DNA of 64,000 bases from Streptomyces sp. ISL-98 (GCF_018614055.1 NZ_JAGGPB010000018.1:1-64000), one strand, 5' to 3'. Positions 45,144 through 53,266 are shown, counted from the stretch's first letter. Notes: generated by a model from the letters alone, not told the origin. Numbers and translations: made by a program.

Positions 45144-45665
45144 CTACGGAATCACAATGACGGGGCGCTGCGCGCGCCGTGCGAGCCGCCCGGCCACCGA
45201 GCCGAAGATGCGCCCCACGATGCCGTGCGTCGACCCGACCACGATCGCGTCGGCCGAGTACTCCTGGCCGACCTCCTCCAGCTCGTGGCAGATGTCGCCG
45301 CCGCGCTCGACGAGGATCCACGGCACTTCGGCGAGGTAGTCCGCGCAGGCGAGCTCCAGGCCGAGCACCTCGGTGCGATGATCCGGTACGTCGACGAACA
45401 CCGGCGGTTCACATCCCGCCCACACGGTGGTCGGCAGTCTGTTGGCCACGTGGACGATGATCAGGCCTGAGCCCGACCGCACCGCCATGCCGATGGCGTA
45501 CGAAAGCGCCCGCTCACTCGATGTCGAGCCGTCGAAGCCGACGACGACACCGTGCTGGAAAGCGGGATCGCACGAATGACGTGTTTGTTCCACCGCGCGG
45601 AGGTCGTCCATGGGATCGGCGACCTGCTTGCGGTCCGCGGGTTCGGGGGTTTCGTGACCGGCCAT
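45144..45665 (-). CDS. Universal stress protein family
   Basis: The protein is 173 aa if started at ATG 45665. One UspA domain spans about 37-172: 'GVVVGFDGSTSSERALSYAI' at the start and the nucleotide-binding GxxGxxGS/T region 'VVGSTHGIVGRIFGSVAGRL' near the end, followed by 'RRAQRPVIVIP'. The ATP-binding motif suggests an ATP-binding Usp. The start is uncertain; ATG 45611 would give a shorter form without the charged N-terminal extension. Confidence 0.83.
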   Translation of the reverse strand: MAGHETPEPADRKQVADPMDDLRAVEQTRHSCDPAFQHGVVVGFDGSTSSERALSYAIGMAVRSGSGLIIVHVANRLPTTVWAGCEPPVFVDVPDHRTEVLGLELACADYLAEVPWILVERGGDICHELEEVGQEYSADAIVVGSTHGIVGRIFGSVAGRLARRAQRPVIVIP

Positions 45666-45999
45666 GGGTGTCTCGGCGAAGAAGTCCTCTGGGGAGGGGT
45701 CGCTTTTATTGGGAAACAGTGGCAACGAGCGATGGAGCCTGTGTCCGGGAATCATCTTCCCAAGCCCATACCCCCAAGGGTACGGCGACACTCCTCTCCT
45801 GCCCAGAGCCCGCCGTCCCTCACGCGGCGTTCCAGGGAGCATGCACGAGCCCGGCCCGTAAGGCAATGGCGGTTGCCCCTTACAGACGTCCCCTGACGCA
45901 CCCCTGACACCCCGGGCACCCCACAGACCGGCACGGAGTGACTCCTGACACCTTCCGCCCGTTAGCTACGCGCCCACCCGCGTACGAAAGGGACCCGCC
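45666..45999. other. Intergenic region between divergent genes
   Basis: About 330 nt with no supported gene. It has an AT-richer patch (TCGCTTTTATTGGG, 45706-45719) that could hold the promoter of the stress-protein gene, and GGGAATCATCTTCCC (45748-45762), an imperfect inverted repeat. Other frames here read as low-complexity. Confidence 0.5.
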
Positions 46000-46293
46000 G
46001 TGCCCAGCACCCCGACCGACTCCACCGACGCGGCCGGCGACGTGATCCGCTGGGCGGCGTTCTGCTGTGCGCTGGTACCTGTCGTGCTCGTCATGTACGG
46101 GACATCATTCGGCGGGGCGGCCGCGGCCGCCGTGGGGCTGGCCACCGTGACCATGGCCTGCCGGGTCCTGCTGCGCCGGTCCGAGCGCGCCGCGGCCAGG
46201 GAAGCGGCGGCCGGGGCGGCAGCCCGGGCGACAGCGGGAGCGGGGGCGCACCGGGGCGGTCGGCACGCCGGGAGAAGTGCGCCGGGAGAATGA
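46000..46293 (+). CDS. Small membrane protein
   Basis: The protein is 97 aa from GTG 46000 with AAAGGGA upstream. Two short hydrophobic spans lie at about 17-32 ('WAAFCCALVPVVLVMY') and 37-54 ('GGAAAAAVGLATVTMACR'), then an Ala/Arg-rich cytoplasmic tail ('ERAAAREAAAGAAARATAGA'). No family was recognised. It precedes the adpA upstream region in the same direction. Confidence 0.65.
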   Translation: MPSTPTDSTDAAGDVIRWAAFCCALVPVVLVMYGTSFGGAAAAAVGLATVTMACRVLLRRSERAAAREAAAGAAARATAGAGAHRGGRHAGRSAPGE

Positions 46294-46661
46294 CGGTCTC
46301 GCACGTACGAGCCCGTATCTTTTCAGCCAACTTCACGGCCTGACCCAACCCTTGGCGGAATGGGTCCCCAACCCTGGTGCCACCAGGCATGAAAGGACCG
46401 CATCCGGCGCACGCACCCTACGGGGACGGGCCATGTGCCAGAGGCGTACTTCCCTGCAAGGCCCTTGAGTGGAACGCTTCGTGATCGAATGCTTCACGCC
46501 AAGTTGCCATGTCGACATAGTGCCGGATGACGAACTTGTCACGCCGACACCACGGGACACAGTAGATTCGATCATGGGTATATACGGCGGGGGAATCATG
46601 CAGGACCGAGGGGAAACGTGCAGGACCGAGAGGACGCGAACACCGAGGGGGGCTTAGCGTC
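46294..46661 (+). promoter_or_regulatory. Long adpA upstream region with palindrome and direct repeat
   Basis: About 370 nt precede adpA. ATGTCGACAT at 46509-46518 is a 10-bp palindrome. TGCAGGACCGAG occurs at 46599-46610 and again at 46619-46630, a 12-bp direct repeat with exact 20-bp (two-turn) spacing, ending 31 nt before the ATG. A 62-codon frame (46469-46657) covers part of it but has no convincing coding character. Streptomyces adpA genes are known for long, heavily regulated leaders. Confidence 0.6.
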
Positions 46662-47882
46662 ATGAGCCAGGACTCCACTGCCGTACCGGAGGCCGCACGG
46701 AAGCTCTCCGGACGCCGCCGCCGGGAGATCGTCGCAGTGCTGCTCTTCAGCGGCGGCCCCATTTTCGAGAGCTCCATCCCGCTCTCTGTGTTCGGCATTG
46801 ACCGGCAGGACGCAGGAGTGCCCCGTTACCGGCTACTGGTGTGCGCCGGCGAGGACGGACCGCTTCGCACCACCGGAGGGCTGGAACTGACCGCCCCCTA
46901 CGGCCTGGAGGCGATGAGCAGAGCGGGCACCGTCGTCGTACCGGCGTGGCGGTCCATCACCTCGCCGCCACCGCCGGAAGCGCTCGACGCACTGCGCCGG
47001 GCGCACGAGGAGGGCGCCCGCATCGTCGGGCTGTGCACCGGCGCGTTCGTGCTGGCTGCCGCGGGGCTGCTCGACGGGCGACCCGCGACGACGCACTGGA
47101 TGTACGCACCGACGCTCGCCAAGCGCTATCCGTCGGTGCACGTCGATCCGCGCGAGCTCTTCGTCGACGACGGCGACGTACTGACGTCGGCAGGCACGGC
47201 GGCCGGAATCGATCTGTGCCTGCACATCGTGCGTACGGACCACGGCACCGAGGCCGCAGGCGCTCTGGCCCGCAGGCTCGTCGTGCCGCCGCGTCGCAGT
47301 GGCGGGCAGGAGCGCTATCTCGACAGGTCTTTACCGGAGGAGATCGGCGCCGACCCGCTGGCCGAGGTCGTCGCCTGGGCGCTGGAGCACCTCCACGAGC
47401 AGTTCGACGTGGAGACCCTCGCCGCGCGCGCCTATATGAGCCGCCGCACCTTCGACCGGCGTTTCCGGTCGCTCACCGGGAGCGCTCCCCTGCAGTGGCT
47501 GATCACTCAGCGGGTGCTCCAGGCGCAGCGGCTCCTGGAAACGTCCGACTATTCGGTCGACGAGGTCGCGGGCCGCTGCGGCTTCCGCTCGCCGGTCGCG
47601 CTGCGCGGGCATTTCCGGCGCCAGCTGGGCTCATCGCCCGCCGCGTACCGGGCCGCCTACCGGGCCCGGCGCCCGCAGAGCGAGATCCAGTCGGTCCCGT
47701 CCGGGGCCGGCCAGGCCCAAGACCCGGTGCCGCAGCAGGCCAGGCGCGCGGCGGCCGCCAGCATGCCCGCGGGACCCGCGGCGACCTCGTCGACGGCGCA
47801 GGATCCCGGCAAACCCAGCTCCGATGTCTACACCCCGGGCCGTCCGACCCTGCCCGGCCAGCGGGAACGCCCCGTAGGGTGA
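46662..47882 (+). CDS. adpA: AdpA, central AraC-family developmental regulator
   Basis: The protein is 406 aa. Residues about 20-195 form the ThiJ/PfpI/DJ-1-like dimerisation domain ('RREIVAVLLFSGGPIFESSI', 'RIVGLCTGAFVLAAAGLLDG'). Residues about 230-330 form the AraC-type double helix-turn-helix ('AARAYMSRRTFDRRFRSLTG', 'SVDEVAGRCGFRSPVALRGH'), then a variable Pro/Ala-rich tail. A single TTA codon (47331-47333, Leu224, in 'LDRSLPEEIG') lies between the domains, the hallmark bldA-dependent codon of Streptomyces adpA. AdpA activates aerial growth and antibiotic genes. orn follows 5 nt after the stop, the known adpA-ornA pair. Confidence 0.96.
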   Translation: MSQDSTAVPEAARKLSGRRRREIVAVLLFSGGPIFESSIPLSVFGIDRQDAGVPRYRLLVCAGEDGPLRTTGGLELTAPYGLEAMSRAGTVVVPAWRSITSPPPPEALDALRRAHEEGARIVGLCTGAFVLAAAGLLDGRPATTHWMYAPTLAKRYPSVHVDPRELFVDDGDVLTSAGTAAGIDLCLHIVRTDHGTEAAGALARRLVVPPRRSGGQERYLDRSLPEEIGADPLAEVVAWALEHLHEQFDVETLAARAYMSRRTFDRRFRSLTGSAPLQWLITQRVLQAQRLLETSDYSVDEVAGRCGFRSPVALRGHFRRQLGSSPAAYRAAYRARRPQSEIQSVPSGAGQAQDPVPQQARRAAAASMPAGPAATSSTAQDPGKPSSDVYTPGRPTLPGQRERPVG

Positions 47883-47887
47883 GACAC

Positions 47888-48490
47888 ATGAACGACCGCA
47901 TGGTGTGGATCGACTGCGAGATGACCGGGCTCTCGCTGACGGACGACGCACTTATCGAGGTGGCCGCACTGGTCACCGACTCGGAGCTGAACGTGCTCGG
48001 CGAAGGGGTGGACATCGTGATCCGCCCGCCGGACGCGGCCCTGGTGACCATGCCCGAGGTGGTGCGGCAGATGCACACCGCCTCGGGCCTCCTCGACGAG
48101 CTGGCGGGCGGTACGACGCTCGCCGACGCCGAGGAGCAGGTCATGGAGTACGTGCGCCGACACGTCAAGGAGCCCGGCAAGGCGCCGCTGTGCGGCAACT
48201 CGGTCGGCACCGACCGTGGTTTCCTGCTGCGCGACATGTCGAAGCTGGAGGCCTATCTCCACTACCGGATCGTCGATGTGTCGTCCATCAAGGAGCTGGC
48301 CCGCCGCTGGTATCCGAGGGCGTACTTCAACAGCCCGCCGAAAAACGGCAACCACCGGGCGCTCGCCGACATCCGCGACTCCATCACCGAGCTGCGCTAC
48401 TACCGGGAGGCGGTCTTCGTGCCGCAGCCCGGGCCCGACTCCGAAACGGCGAAGAAAATCGCCGCGAAGTACGCCCGGCCTGCGGAATAG
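47888..48490 (+). CDS. orn: Oligoribonuclease
   Basis: The protein is 200 aa, ATG 47888, five nt after adpA, with AGGGTGAG upstream. It is a DEDDh 3'-5' exonuclease: 'MVWIDCEMTGLSLTDDALIE' (Exo I, Asp-Glu), 'PLCGNSVGTDRGFLLRDM' (Exo II Asp) and 'NGNHRALADIRDSITELRYY' (Exo III His/Asp). It degrades 2-5-nt RNAs, including pGpG from cyclic-di-GMP turnover. It is named ornA in S. griseus and S. coelicolor, where it is needed for normal development. Confidence 0.95.
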   Translation: MNDRMVWIDCEMTGLSLTDDALIEVAALVTDSELNVLGEGVDIVIRPPDAALVTMPEVVRQMHTASGLLDELAGGTTLADAEEQVMEYVRRHVKEPGKAPLCGNSVGTDRGFLLRDMSKLEAYLHYRIVDVSSIKELARRWYPRAYFNSPPKNGNHRALADIRDSITELRYYREAVFVPQPGPDSETAKKIAAKYARPAE

Positions 48491-48556
48491 GCACACGGTG
48501 AGGCCGGGCTAAACCCGGGAGCGAGCACCCGCCGGGACCCTGTACACTTTTCCTCA

Positions 48557-48576
48557 GCCGGTCGGAAACGACCGGC
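48557..48576. terminator. GAAA-loop hairpin between orn and tRNA-His
   Basis: GCCGGTCG (48557-48564) pairs perfectly with CGACCGGC (48569-48576) around loop GAAA. A TACACT -10-like element lies just upstream at 48543-48548. It may end orn transcription or form the tRNA 5' leader; no U-tract follows. Confidence 0.45.
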
Positions 48577-48580
48577 CACG

Positions 48581-48653
48581 GTGGGTGTAGCTCAGTTGGT
48601 AGAGCACCTGGTTGTGGTCCAGGTGGCCGCGGGTTCAAGTCCCGTCACTCACC
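48581..48653 (+). tRNA. tRNA-His (anticodon GTG)
   Basis: A complete cloverleaf is readable: acceptor GTGGGTG with CACTCAC, D stem GCTC/GAGC, anticodon stem CCTGG/CCAGG around TTGTGGT, T stem GCGGG/CCCGT around TTCAAGT, discriminator C73. Position 48580 is G, supplying the extra G-1 opposite C73 that is peculiar to tRNA-His. CCA is not encoded. Confidence 0.97.
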
Positions 48654-48657
48654 CTGA

Positions 48658-48701
48658 ACGAAAAAGGTCTGACCTGTGAAAACAGGTCAGACCTTTTTCG
48701 T
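48658..48701. terminator. Terminator of the tRNA-His gene
   Basis: A 20-bp perfect stem (48658-48677 with 48682-48701) closes on GAAA; the right arm ends in TTTTT. It starts 5 nt after the tRNA. The symmetric A- and T-runs make it usable in both directions. Confidence 0.93.
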
Positions 48702-49027
48702 GTTCCCAACTTTGGGAACACAGCGGGAACACAGAGGCGCCCCAAGCCAGTCGTTTCGTCTGCACGACGCTGCCCCGCCCGAGGGCGCGAAGCACGAAGG
48801 GTTCGCCGACGCAAGGGTCGCGACGACCACCGCGGCGTGACGGTGGCGTTCCGCGTCGGACGGGCTCAGACCCACGCTTGGAAGGCAGGACCAAGGATGC
48901 CTCCGCAGCAAGATCACGAAATTCCGGCGCGTCGCAGGTGTTTTGAGGGTATTTCATACTAACCTCCCGTAACTGTACGAAGTCGATCCATCACGGATCG
49001 CACCCACCTCGCTCCACCGGAGATGAC
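48701..49027. other. Non-coding stretch after tRNA-His with small repeats
   Basis: Besides the terminator end, 48701-48720 is a 20-bp near-palindrome (TGTTCCCAA-CT-TTGGGAACA). GGGAACACAG occurs twice at 48714-48723 and 48725-48734. Such sequence beside a tRNA could be an old integration site, but no integrase frame is seen. The rest holds no supported gene; the promoter of the secreted protein should lie near its right end. Confidence 0.5.
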
Positions 49028-49321
49028 ATGCGCAAGTTTCGCAAGGCTGCCGTCCTGGTTGCTGCCCTCGCCAGCGTCGGACTCGTGAGTGCCGGCACTG
49101 CCCACGCCGGCGGCCATGGGCACGGCCACCACAAGGGCGGCGACCACTTCAACATCAAGCAGAGCTCCGAGTGCAAGTCGCACGACCTGAACGTCGACGT
49201 CCTCGGCCAGGTCGGCATCCTCAACGGCGCGCTGGGCAGCGCGCTCAACGGCGAGGGCCACCCGGGCGCACAGGACACCCACCTCGGTTCGAGCATGGGC
49301 TGCGACAACAGCGCCTTCTAA
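49028..49321 (+). CDS. Small secreted His/Gly-rich protein with one cysteine pair
   Basis: The protein is 97 aa from ATG 49028, CGGAG at 6 nt. Residues 1-27 are a signal peptide ('MRKFRKAAVLVAALASVGLV', cleavage after AHA). A His/Gly-rich stretch ('GGHGHGHHKGGDHF') opens the mature part, which has two cysteines ('SSECKSH', 'SMGCDNS') around 'LNVDVLGQVGILNGALGSAL'. The alternating polar/nonpolar run recalls chaplins, but the GCGN-type chaplin pattern is absent. Possibly a surface protein. Its neighbour adpA controls development. Confidence 0.75.
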   Translation: MRKFRKAAVLVAALASVGLVSAGTAHAGGHGHGHHKGGDHFNIKQSSECKSHDLNVDVLGQVGILNGALGSALNGEGHPGAQDTHLGSSMGCDNSAF

Positions 49322-49545
49322 GACCTGTCCCGTGAATGATCTTTGAGTGGGTGGATGGGGGCGTGGCCGGTGGCTGTTCCGGCCACGCCCCCTATCCGAC
49401 GAGGTTGAGGTCGTGCAGGCGGGTGATTCCGGGCATGGCGTGGTGCACGCTCTCTCCCCTGAGGCGGCAGTCGCGCAGGATCTTCGAGCACTTCATGCGT
49501 GCGAAGACGTGCTCGACGCGGGCCCGGAAACGCCTCGACCCGATC
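49322..49545 (-). mobile_element. Remnant of an IS element with a transposase C-terminus
   Basis: On the minus strand, 49545 down to stop 49392-49394 reads 'RFRARVEHVFARMKCSKILR' then 'DCRLRGESVHHAMPGITRLH', the end of an IS5-group DDE transposase. The frame runs into unrelated sequence upstream and no start or catalytic DDE residues remain. The left end of the element may be the bases directly after the secreted-protein stop (about 49322-49346). The copy is dead. Confidence 0.75.
49357..49392. terminator. Hairpin next to the IS remnant
   Basis: A 14-bp perfect GC-rich stem (49357-49370 with 49379-49392) with an 8-nt loop. It could end transcription of the secreted-protein gene on the plus strand or of the former transposase on the minus strand. 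Confidence 0.7.
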
Positions 49546-49550
49546 GATCC

Positions 49551-49582
49551 GAGCCCCTGACCTGGAAACAGGTCAGGGGCTC
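49551..49582. terminator. Terminator downstream of cebR
   Basis: GAGCCCCTGACCTG (49551-49564) pairs with CAGGTCAGGGGCTC (49569-49582) around GAAA. It lies 19 nt beyond the cebR stop. Its GACCTG-GAAA-CAGGTC top is nearly the same as that of the tRNA-His terminator. Confidence 0.75.
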
Positions 49583-49600
49583 GCTTCGTGTTACGGCGCC

Positions 49601-50656
49601 TTACGACGACGTACGGGTCACCAGCTCCGTCGGGAACACGACCTGGCGCGGGGCCGCCCTGCGGGGGCTCTCCGGGCGGTGGTCGGCGATCTCCTCCAGC
49701 AGGACGCGGGTCATCTCGCGGCCCATCTCCTCGATCGGCACGCGGACACTGGTCAGCGGCGGGTCCATATGGCGGGCAATGGGCGAGTCGTCGAATCCGA
49801 CCAGCGCCACATCCCCGGGAACATTGCGGCCGTGCTCGCGCAGGACCTGGCGGGCGCCCGCAGCCATCACGTCCGACGCGGCGAAAACGGCGTCCAGGTG
49901 CGGATGGCGTTCGAGCAGTTCTGTCATGGCGCGGCGGCCGCCCTCCTCGGTGAAGTCGGCGGGGGCGATCAGCCGCTCGTCGGCGTCGAGGCCCGCCTCG
50001 GCCAGGGCCTGGCGGTAGCCGTCGAGGCGGCACTGGGCGCCGTACACCTCCAGCCGCCCCGTGATGGTCGCTATCGTGCGGCGGCCGCGGGATATGAGGT
50101 GCGTCACAGCGCCGCGCGCGCCCGTCACATTGTCCGCGTCGACGCAGGCCAGCGGCTCGTGTTCGGAGCGGCGGCCGCTGATGACGGCCGGGATGCCGAG
50201 CTGGACCAGGAGTTCGGGCAGCGGATCGTCCGCGCGTACGGAGACGAGCAGGACACCGTCGACGCGGTGGCCGGCCAGGTAGTTGGCCAGGCGGCTGCGC
50301 TCGCGGTCGTTGCCGACGATGGTCAGCAGCAGCTGCATCTCGGTGCTGTCGAGCGCGGCGCTTACGCCCCTGACGATATCGGAGAAGTACGGCTCGGCGA
50401 AGAAGCGGGACTCGACCTCGGGGACGACGAGCGCGATGGCGTCGGTGCGGTTGGCTGCGAGGGCCCTGGCCGCGCGGTTCGGTACGTATCCCAGCTCGTC
50501 GACGGCCGCCTCGACGGCGGCGCGGGTCTCGTCGCTGACGCGGGGGGAGCCGTTGACGACCCGGGAGACGGTGCCCCGGCCGACACCGGCGCGTGCCGCC
50601 ACTTCTTCAAGAGTCGGCCGCCCGCCGCTCCGGCCCCGGATTCCGCGAGTCACCAT
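49601..50656 (-). CDS. cebR: LacI-family repressor of cello-oligosaccharide uptake (CebR)
   Basis: The protein is 351 aa from ATG 50656 with GGGGAGG at 6 nt. The LacI helix-turn-helix is at about 10-60 ('TLEEVAARAGVGRGTVSRVV', 'VPNRAARALAANRTDAIALV'), followed by the periplasmic-binding-like effector domain ('ACVDADNVTGARGAVTHLIS', 'VALVGFDDSPIARHMDPPLT'). It is divergent from cebEFG-bglC with a perfect 14-bp CebR operator in between. CebR is released from DNA by cellobiose/cellotriose. In plant pathogens such as S. scabiei it also controls thaxtomin genes; none is present here. Confidence 0.94.
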   Translation of the reverse strand: MVTRGIRGRSGGRPTLEEVAARAGVGRGTVSRVVNGSPRVSDETRAAVEAAVDELGYVPNRAARALAANRTDAIALVVPEVESRFFAEPYFSDIVRGVSAALDSTEMQLLLTIVGNDRERSRLANYLAGHRVDGVLLVSVRADDPLPELLVQLGIPAVISGRRSEHEPLACVDADNVTGARGAVTHLISRGRRTIATITGRLEVYGAQCRLDGYRQALAEAGLDADERLIAPADFTEEGGRRAMTELLERHPHLDAVFAASDVMAAGARQVLREHGRNVPGDVALVGFDDSPIARHMDPPLTSVRVPIEEMGREMTRVLLEEIADHRPESPRRAAPRQVVFPTELVTRTSS

Positions 50657-50785
50657 GTCCGACCTCCCCACACTGTGCGCCGTCCGGCGCTGCGCAATAT
50701 CTCATAGCGGTCTCGGACCACAAATCTCGCCGTCCGGTGCCTTGACACCCCCGCAGGGAGCCGCGAACCTTCAACACATCACACA

Positions 50786-50799
50786 TGGGAGCGCTCCCA
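50786..50799. promoter_or_regulatory. CebR operator
   Basis: TGGGAGCGCTCCCA is the perfect 14-bp palindrome known as the CebR-binding site. It lies 130 nt upstream of both cebE and cebR, so it can silence the uptake operon and autoregulate cebR. Confidence 0.95.
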
Positions 50800-50915
50800 C
50801 AGTACCTGACCCATACACATCCCGCACGTTCCCCGCCCGGACAGCAGAGTCAACTCACGGGTGCACCAACGCAGTTGGCCGGGGGGTCGGCACGTCAGGG
50901 CTCAAGGAGGACGCA

Positions 50916-52250
50916 ATGCGAAACAGCACCCGAACAGCTCGTCGGGCGGTGACCGTCGCCGCCGTCGTCGCGCTCGGTGCAGGCCTGCTGGGCGGCTGCG
51001 CCGAGGACAGCGACGAGGGTGGCAGCGGCTCCGGAGGCGGCAAAAAGGACGGCAAAGGCAGAACGGTCATCCAGATCGGGACCTTCGGCGTCTTCGGCTA
51101 CAAGCAGGCGGGGCTCTACGACGCGTACATGAAGCTGCACCCGGACGTCCTCATCAAGGAGGACGTGACCGAGCGGGTCGACACGTACTACCCCGAGCTG
51201 CTGACGCACCTCGCCGCCAACAGCGGCCTCCAGGACATCCAGGCCATAGAGGTCGGGAACATCAACGAGATCGCCACCACCCAGGCCGACAAGTTCGAGG
51301 ACCTGTCCAAGGCGCCCGGCGTCGACAAGTCGAAGTGGCTGGACTGGAAATGGGCACAGGCGTCCACCAAGGACGGGCGAACGGTCGCGCTCGGTACGGA
51401 CATCGGGCCGATGGGCATGTGTTACCGGAAGGACCTCTTCCAGAAGGCCGGGCTGCCGACGGACCGTGAGGCCGTCGGCAAGCTGTGGGCAGGCGACTGG
51501 CAGAAGTACGTCGACACCGGCAAGGACTACAAGGCGAAGGCCCCCAAGGGAACCACCTTCACCGACTCGGCCGCCGGTCTCTTCGCCGCCGTCAACAACG
51601 GCTATGCGGAGCGTTTCTACGACAGCGACGGCAAGCTGATCCACAAGGACAGCCCGGCCGTGAAGACGGCCTGGGACCTGGCGATGCAGGCGGCCGAGGG
51701 CGGACTGACCGGCAGGCTCAAGCAGTTCGACAAGGCCTGGGACCAGGCGTACGCCAACGGAACCTTCGCCACCGTCTCCTGCCCGCCGTGGATGCTCGGT
51801 TACATCAAGGAGAAGGCGGGCAAGGACGGCGAGGACAAGTGGGACGTCGCGGCGGCCCCGAAGCCCGCAAACTGGGGCGGCTCGTTCATCGGCGTACCCA
51901 AGTCGGCCAAGAACAAGGCCGAGGCGATCAAGCTCGCGGCCTGGCTGACCGCACCCGAACAGCAGGCGAAGCTCTTCGACAAGCAGGCGAGCTTCCCCTC
52001 CACCCCGTCGGCGTACGACATGCCGGTCGTCTCGGGCGCCAAGAACCCCTACTTCGGTGACGCCCCGACCGGGCGGCTCTTCGCCGAGGCCGCCAAGGGC
52101 ATCCCGACGCTGGTGATCGGACCGAAGGACCAGCAGATCGGCACCGCATTCGGTGATGTCGGCATCCTCCAGGTGGAACAGCAGGGCAAGAGCCCCGAGC
52201 AGGGCTGGAAGGCGGCCCTGAAGGAGATCGACAACGCGGTGGACGGCTGA
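50916..52250 (+). CDS. cebE: Cellobiose/cellotriose-binding lipoprotein (CebE)
   Basis: The protein is 444 aa, ATG 50916 after AAGGAGG. Signal peptide with lipobox LGGC and lipidated Cys28, then a Ser/Gly linker and a family 1 extracellular solute-binding fold ('IQIGTFGVFGYKQAGLYDAY', 'DIGPMGMCYRKDLFQKAGLP', 'FIGVPKSAKNKAEAIKLAAW'). It captures cello-oligosaccharides for CebFG. The ATPase MsiK, shared among sugar importers, is encoded elsewhere. TGATG links it to cebF. Confidence 0.94.
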   Translation: MRNSTRTARRAVTVAAVVALGAGLLGGCAEDSDEGGSGSGGGKKDGKGRTVIQIGTFGVFGYKQAGLYDAYMKLHPDVLIKEDVTERVDTYYPELLTHLAANSGLQDIQAIEVGNINEIATTQADKFEDLSKAPGVDKSKWLDWKWAQASTKDGRTVALGTDIGPMGMCYRKDLFQKAGLPTDREAVGKLWAGDWQKYVDTGKDYKAKAPKGTTFTDSAAGLFAAVNNGYAERFYDSDGKLIHKDSPAVKTAWDLAMQAAEGGLTGRLKQFDKAWDQAYANGTFATVSCPPWMLGYIKEKAGKDGEDKWDVAAAPKPANWGGSFIGVPKSAKNKAEAIKLAAWLTAPEQQAKLFDKQASFPSTPSAYDMPVVSGAKNPYFGDAPTGRLFAEAAKGIPTLVIGPKDQQIGTAFGDVGILQVEQQGKSPEQGWKAALKEIDNAVDG

Positions 52251-53266
52251 TGCGTCCGTACACCGATCAGGCTGCGTCCTCCGCCACGGGGGACGCGGCC
52301 GCGGCCGGGCCACACCCAGCAGCGGTCGAGCGGCCGGGGGGCGGCGACCGTCGCCGGGTGTGGCGGAGCAGGCGCTACCGCTGGGACATCAAGTACAGCC
52401 CGTACGCCTTCGTCGCGCCCTTCTTCGTCTTCTTCGCCGCCTTCGGGGTCTTCCCGCTCCTCTATACGGGCTGGTCGTCGCTGCACCGCGTGTCGCTGGC
52501 CGCGCCGAACGACATGCAGTGGGTGGGCCTGCGGAATTACACGCGTCTGCTGGAGGACGAGTTCTTCTGGAATGCGCTGCGCAACACCTTCACCATCGGG
52601 GTCATCTCGACGGTGCCGCAGTTGCTGATGGCGCTGGGGATCGCGCATCTGCTCAACTACCGGCTGCGCGCCTCGGGTTTCTTCCGGGTCGCGATCCTCA
52701 CCCCGTACGCCACCTCGGTGGCGGCCGCGACCCTCGTCTTCGTCCTGCTCTTCGGACGCGACTACGGGATGATCAACTGGGCGCTGGATGCGGTGGGGTT
52801 GGGGAAGGTCGACTGGCAGAGCGGGACCTTGTCGTCACAGGTCGCGGTCTCGACCATCGTGATCTGGCGGTGGACCGGATACAACGCGCTGATCTATCTG
52901 GCCGCGATGCAGGCCGTACCGAACGATCTGTACGAGTCGGCGGCGCTGGACGGGGCGACGCGGTGGCAGCAGTTCATCCATGTGACTGTCCCGTCGCTGC
53001 GGCCGACGATCCTCTTCACGGTCGTCGTCTCCACGATCGGCGCGACGCAGTTGTTCGGTGAGCCGCTGCTGTTCGGCGGGGCGAGCGGGCAGAAGGGCGG
53101 GGCGTCGCACCAGTTCCAGACGCTGGGGCTCTATCTGTACGAGCAGGGGTGGTTCAACTTCCATCTCGGCCGGGCCTCCGCGATCGCGTGGGCGATGTTC
53201 CTGATTCTCCTTATCGTCGCGGGCATCAATCTGCTGGTCGCCCGCCGTCTGAGGAAGAGCCAATGA
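52250..53266 (+). CDS. cebF: Cellobiose ABC transporter permease (CebF)
   Basis: The protein is 338 aa with six predicted spans after a charged cytoplasmic head of about 50 residues. It is a MalF-type permease with the EAA loop 'NDLYESAALDGATRWQQFIH' for contact with the ATPase. It starts at the last A of the cebE stop (TGATG) and overlaps cebG by 4 nt, so it is part of one tightly coupled operon. Confidence 0.94.
   Translation: MRPYTDQAASSATGDAAAAGPHPAAVERPGGGDRRRVWRSRRYRWDIKYSPYAFVAPFFVFFAAFGVFPLLYTGWSSLHRVSLAAPNDMQWVGLRNYTRLLEDEFFWNALRNTFTIGVISTVPQLLMALGIAHLLNYRLRASGFFRVAILTPYATSVAAATLVFVLLFGRDYGMINWALDAVGLGKVDWQSGTLSSQVAVSTIVIWRWTGYNALIYLAAMQAVPNDLYESAALDGATRWQQFIHVTVPSLRPTILFTVVVSTIGATQLFGEPLLFGGASGQKGGASHQFQTLGLYLYEQGWFNFHLGRASAIAWAMFLILLIVAGINLLVARRLRKSQ

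Noticed and set aside
46469..46657. 62-codon upstream open frame before adpA
   Set aside because: It has no convincing ribosome site and its composition does not look coding; it is listed only as part of the leader region.
48580..49027. Integrative element at tRNA-His
   Set aside because: Small repeats follow the tRNA, but there is no integrase, excisionase or second tRNA-end copy in the window.
49028..49321. Chaplin gene
   Set aside because: It is exported and has two cysteines, but the chaplin GCGN...N-P-x-x-G-N-x-C pattern is missing.
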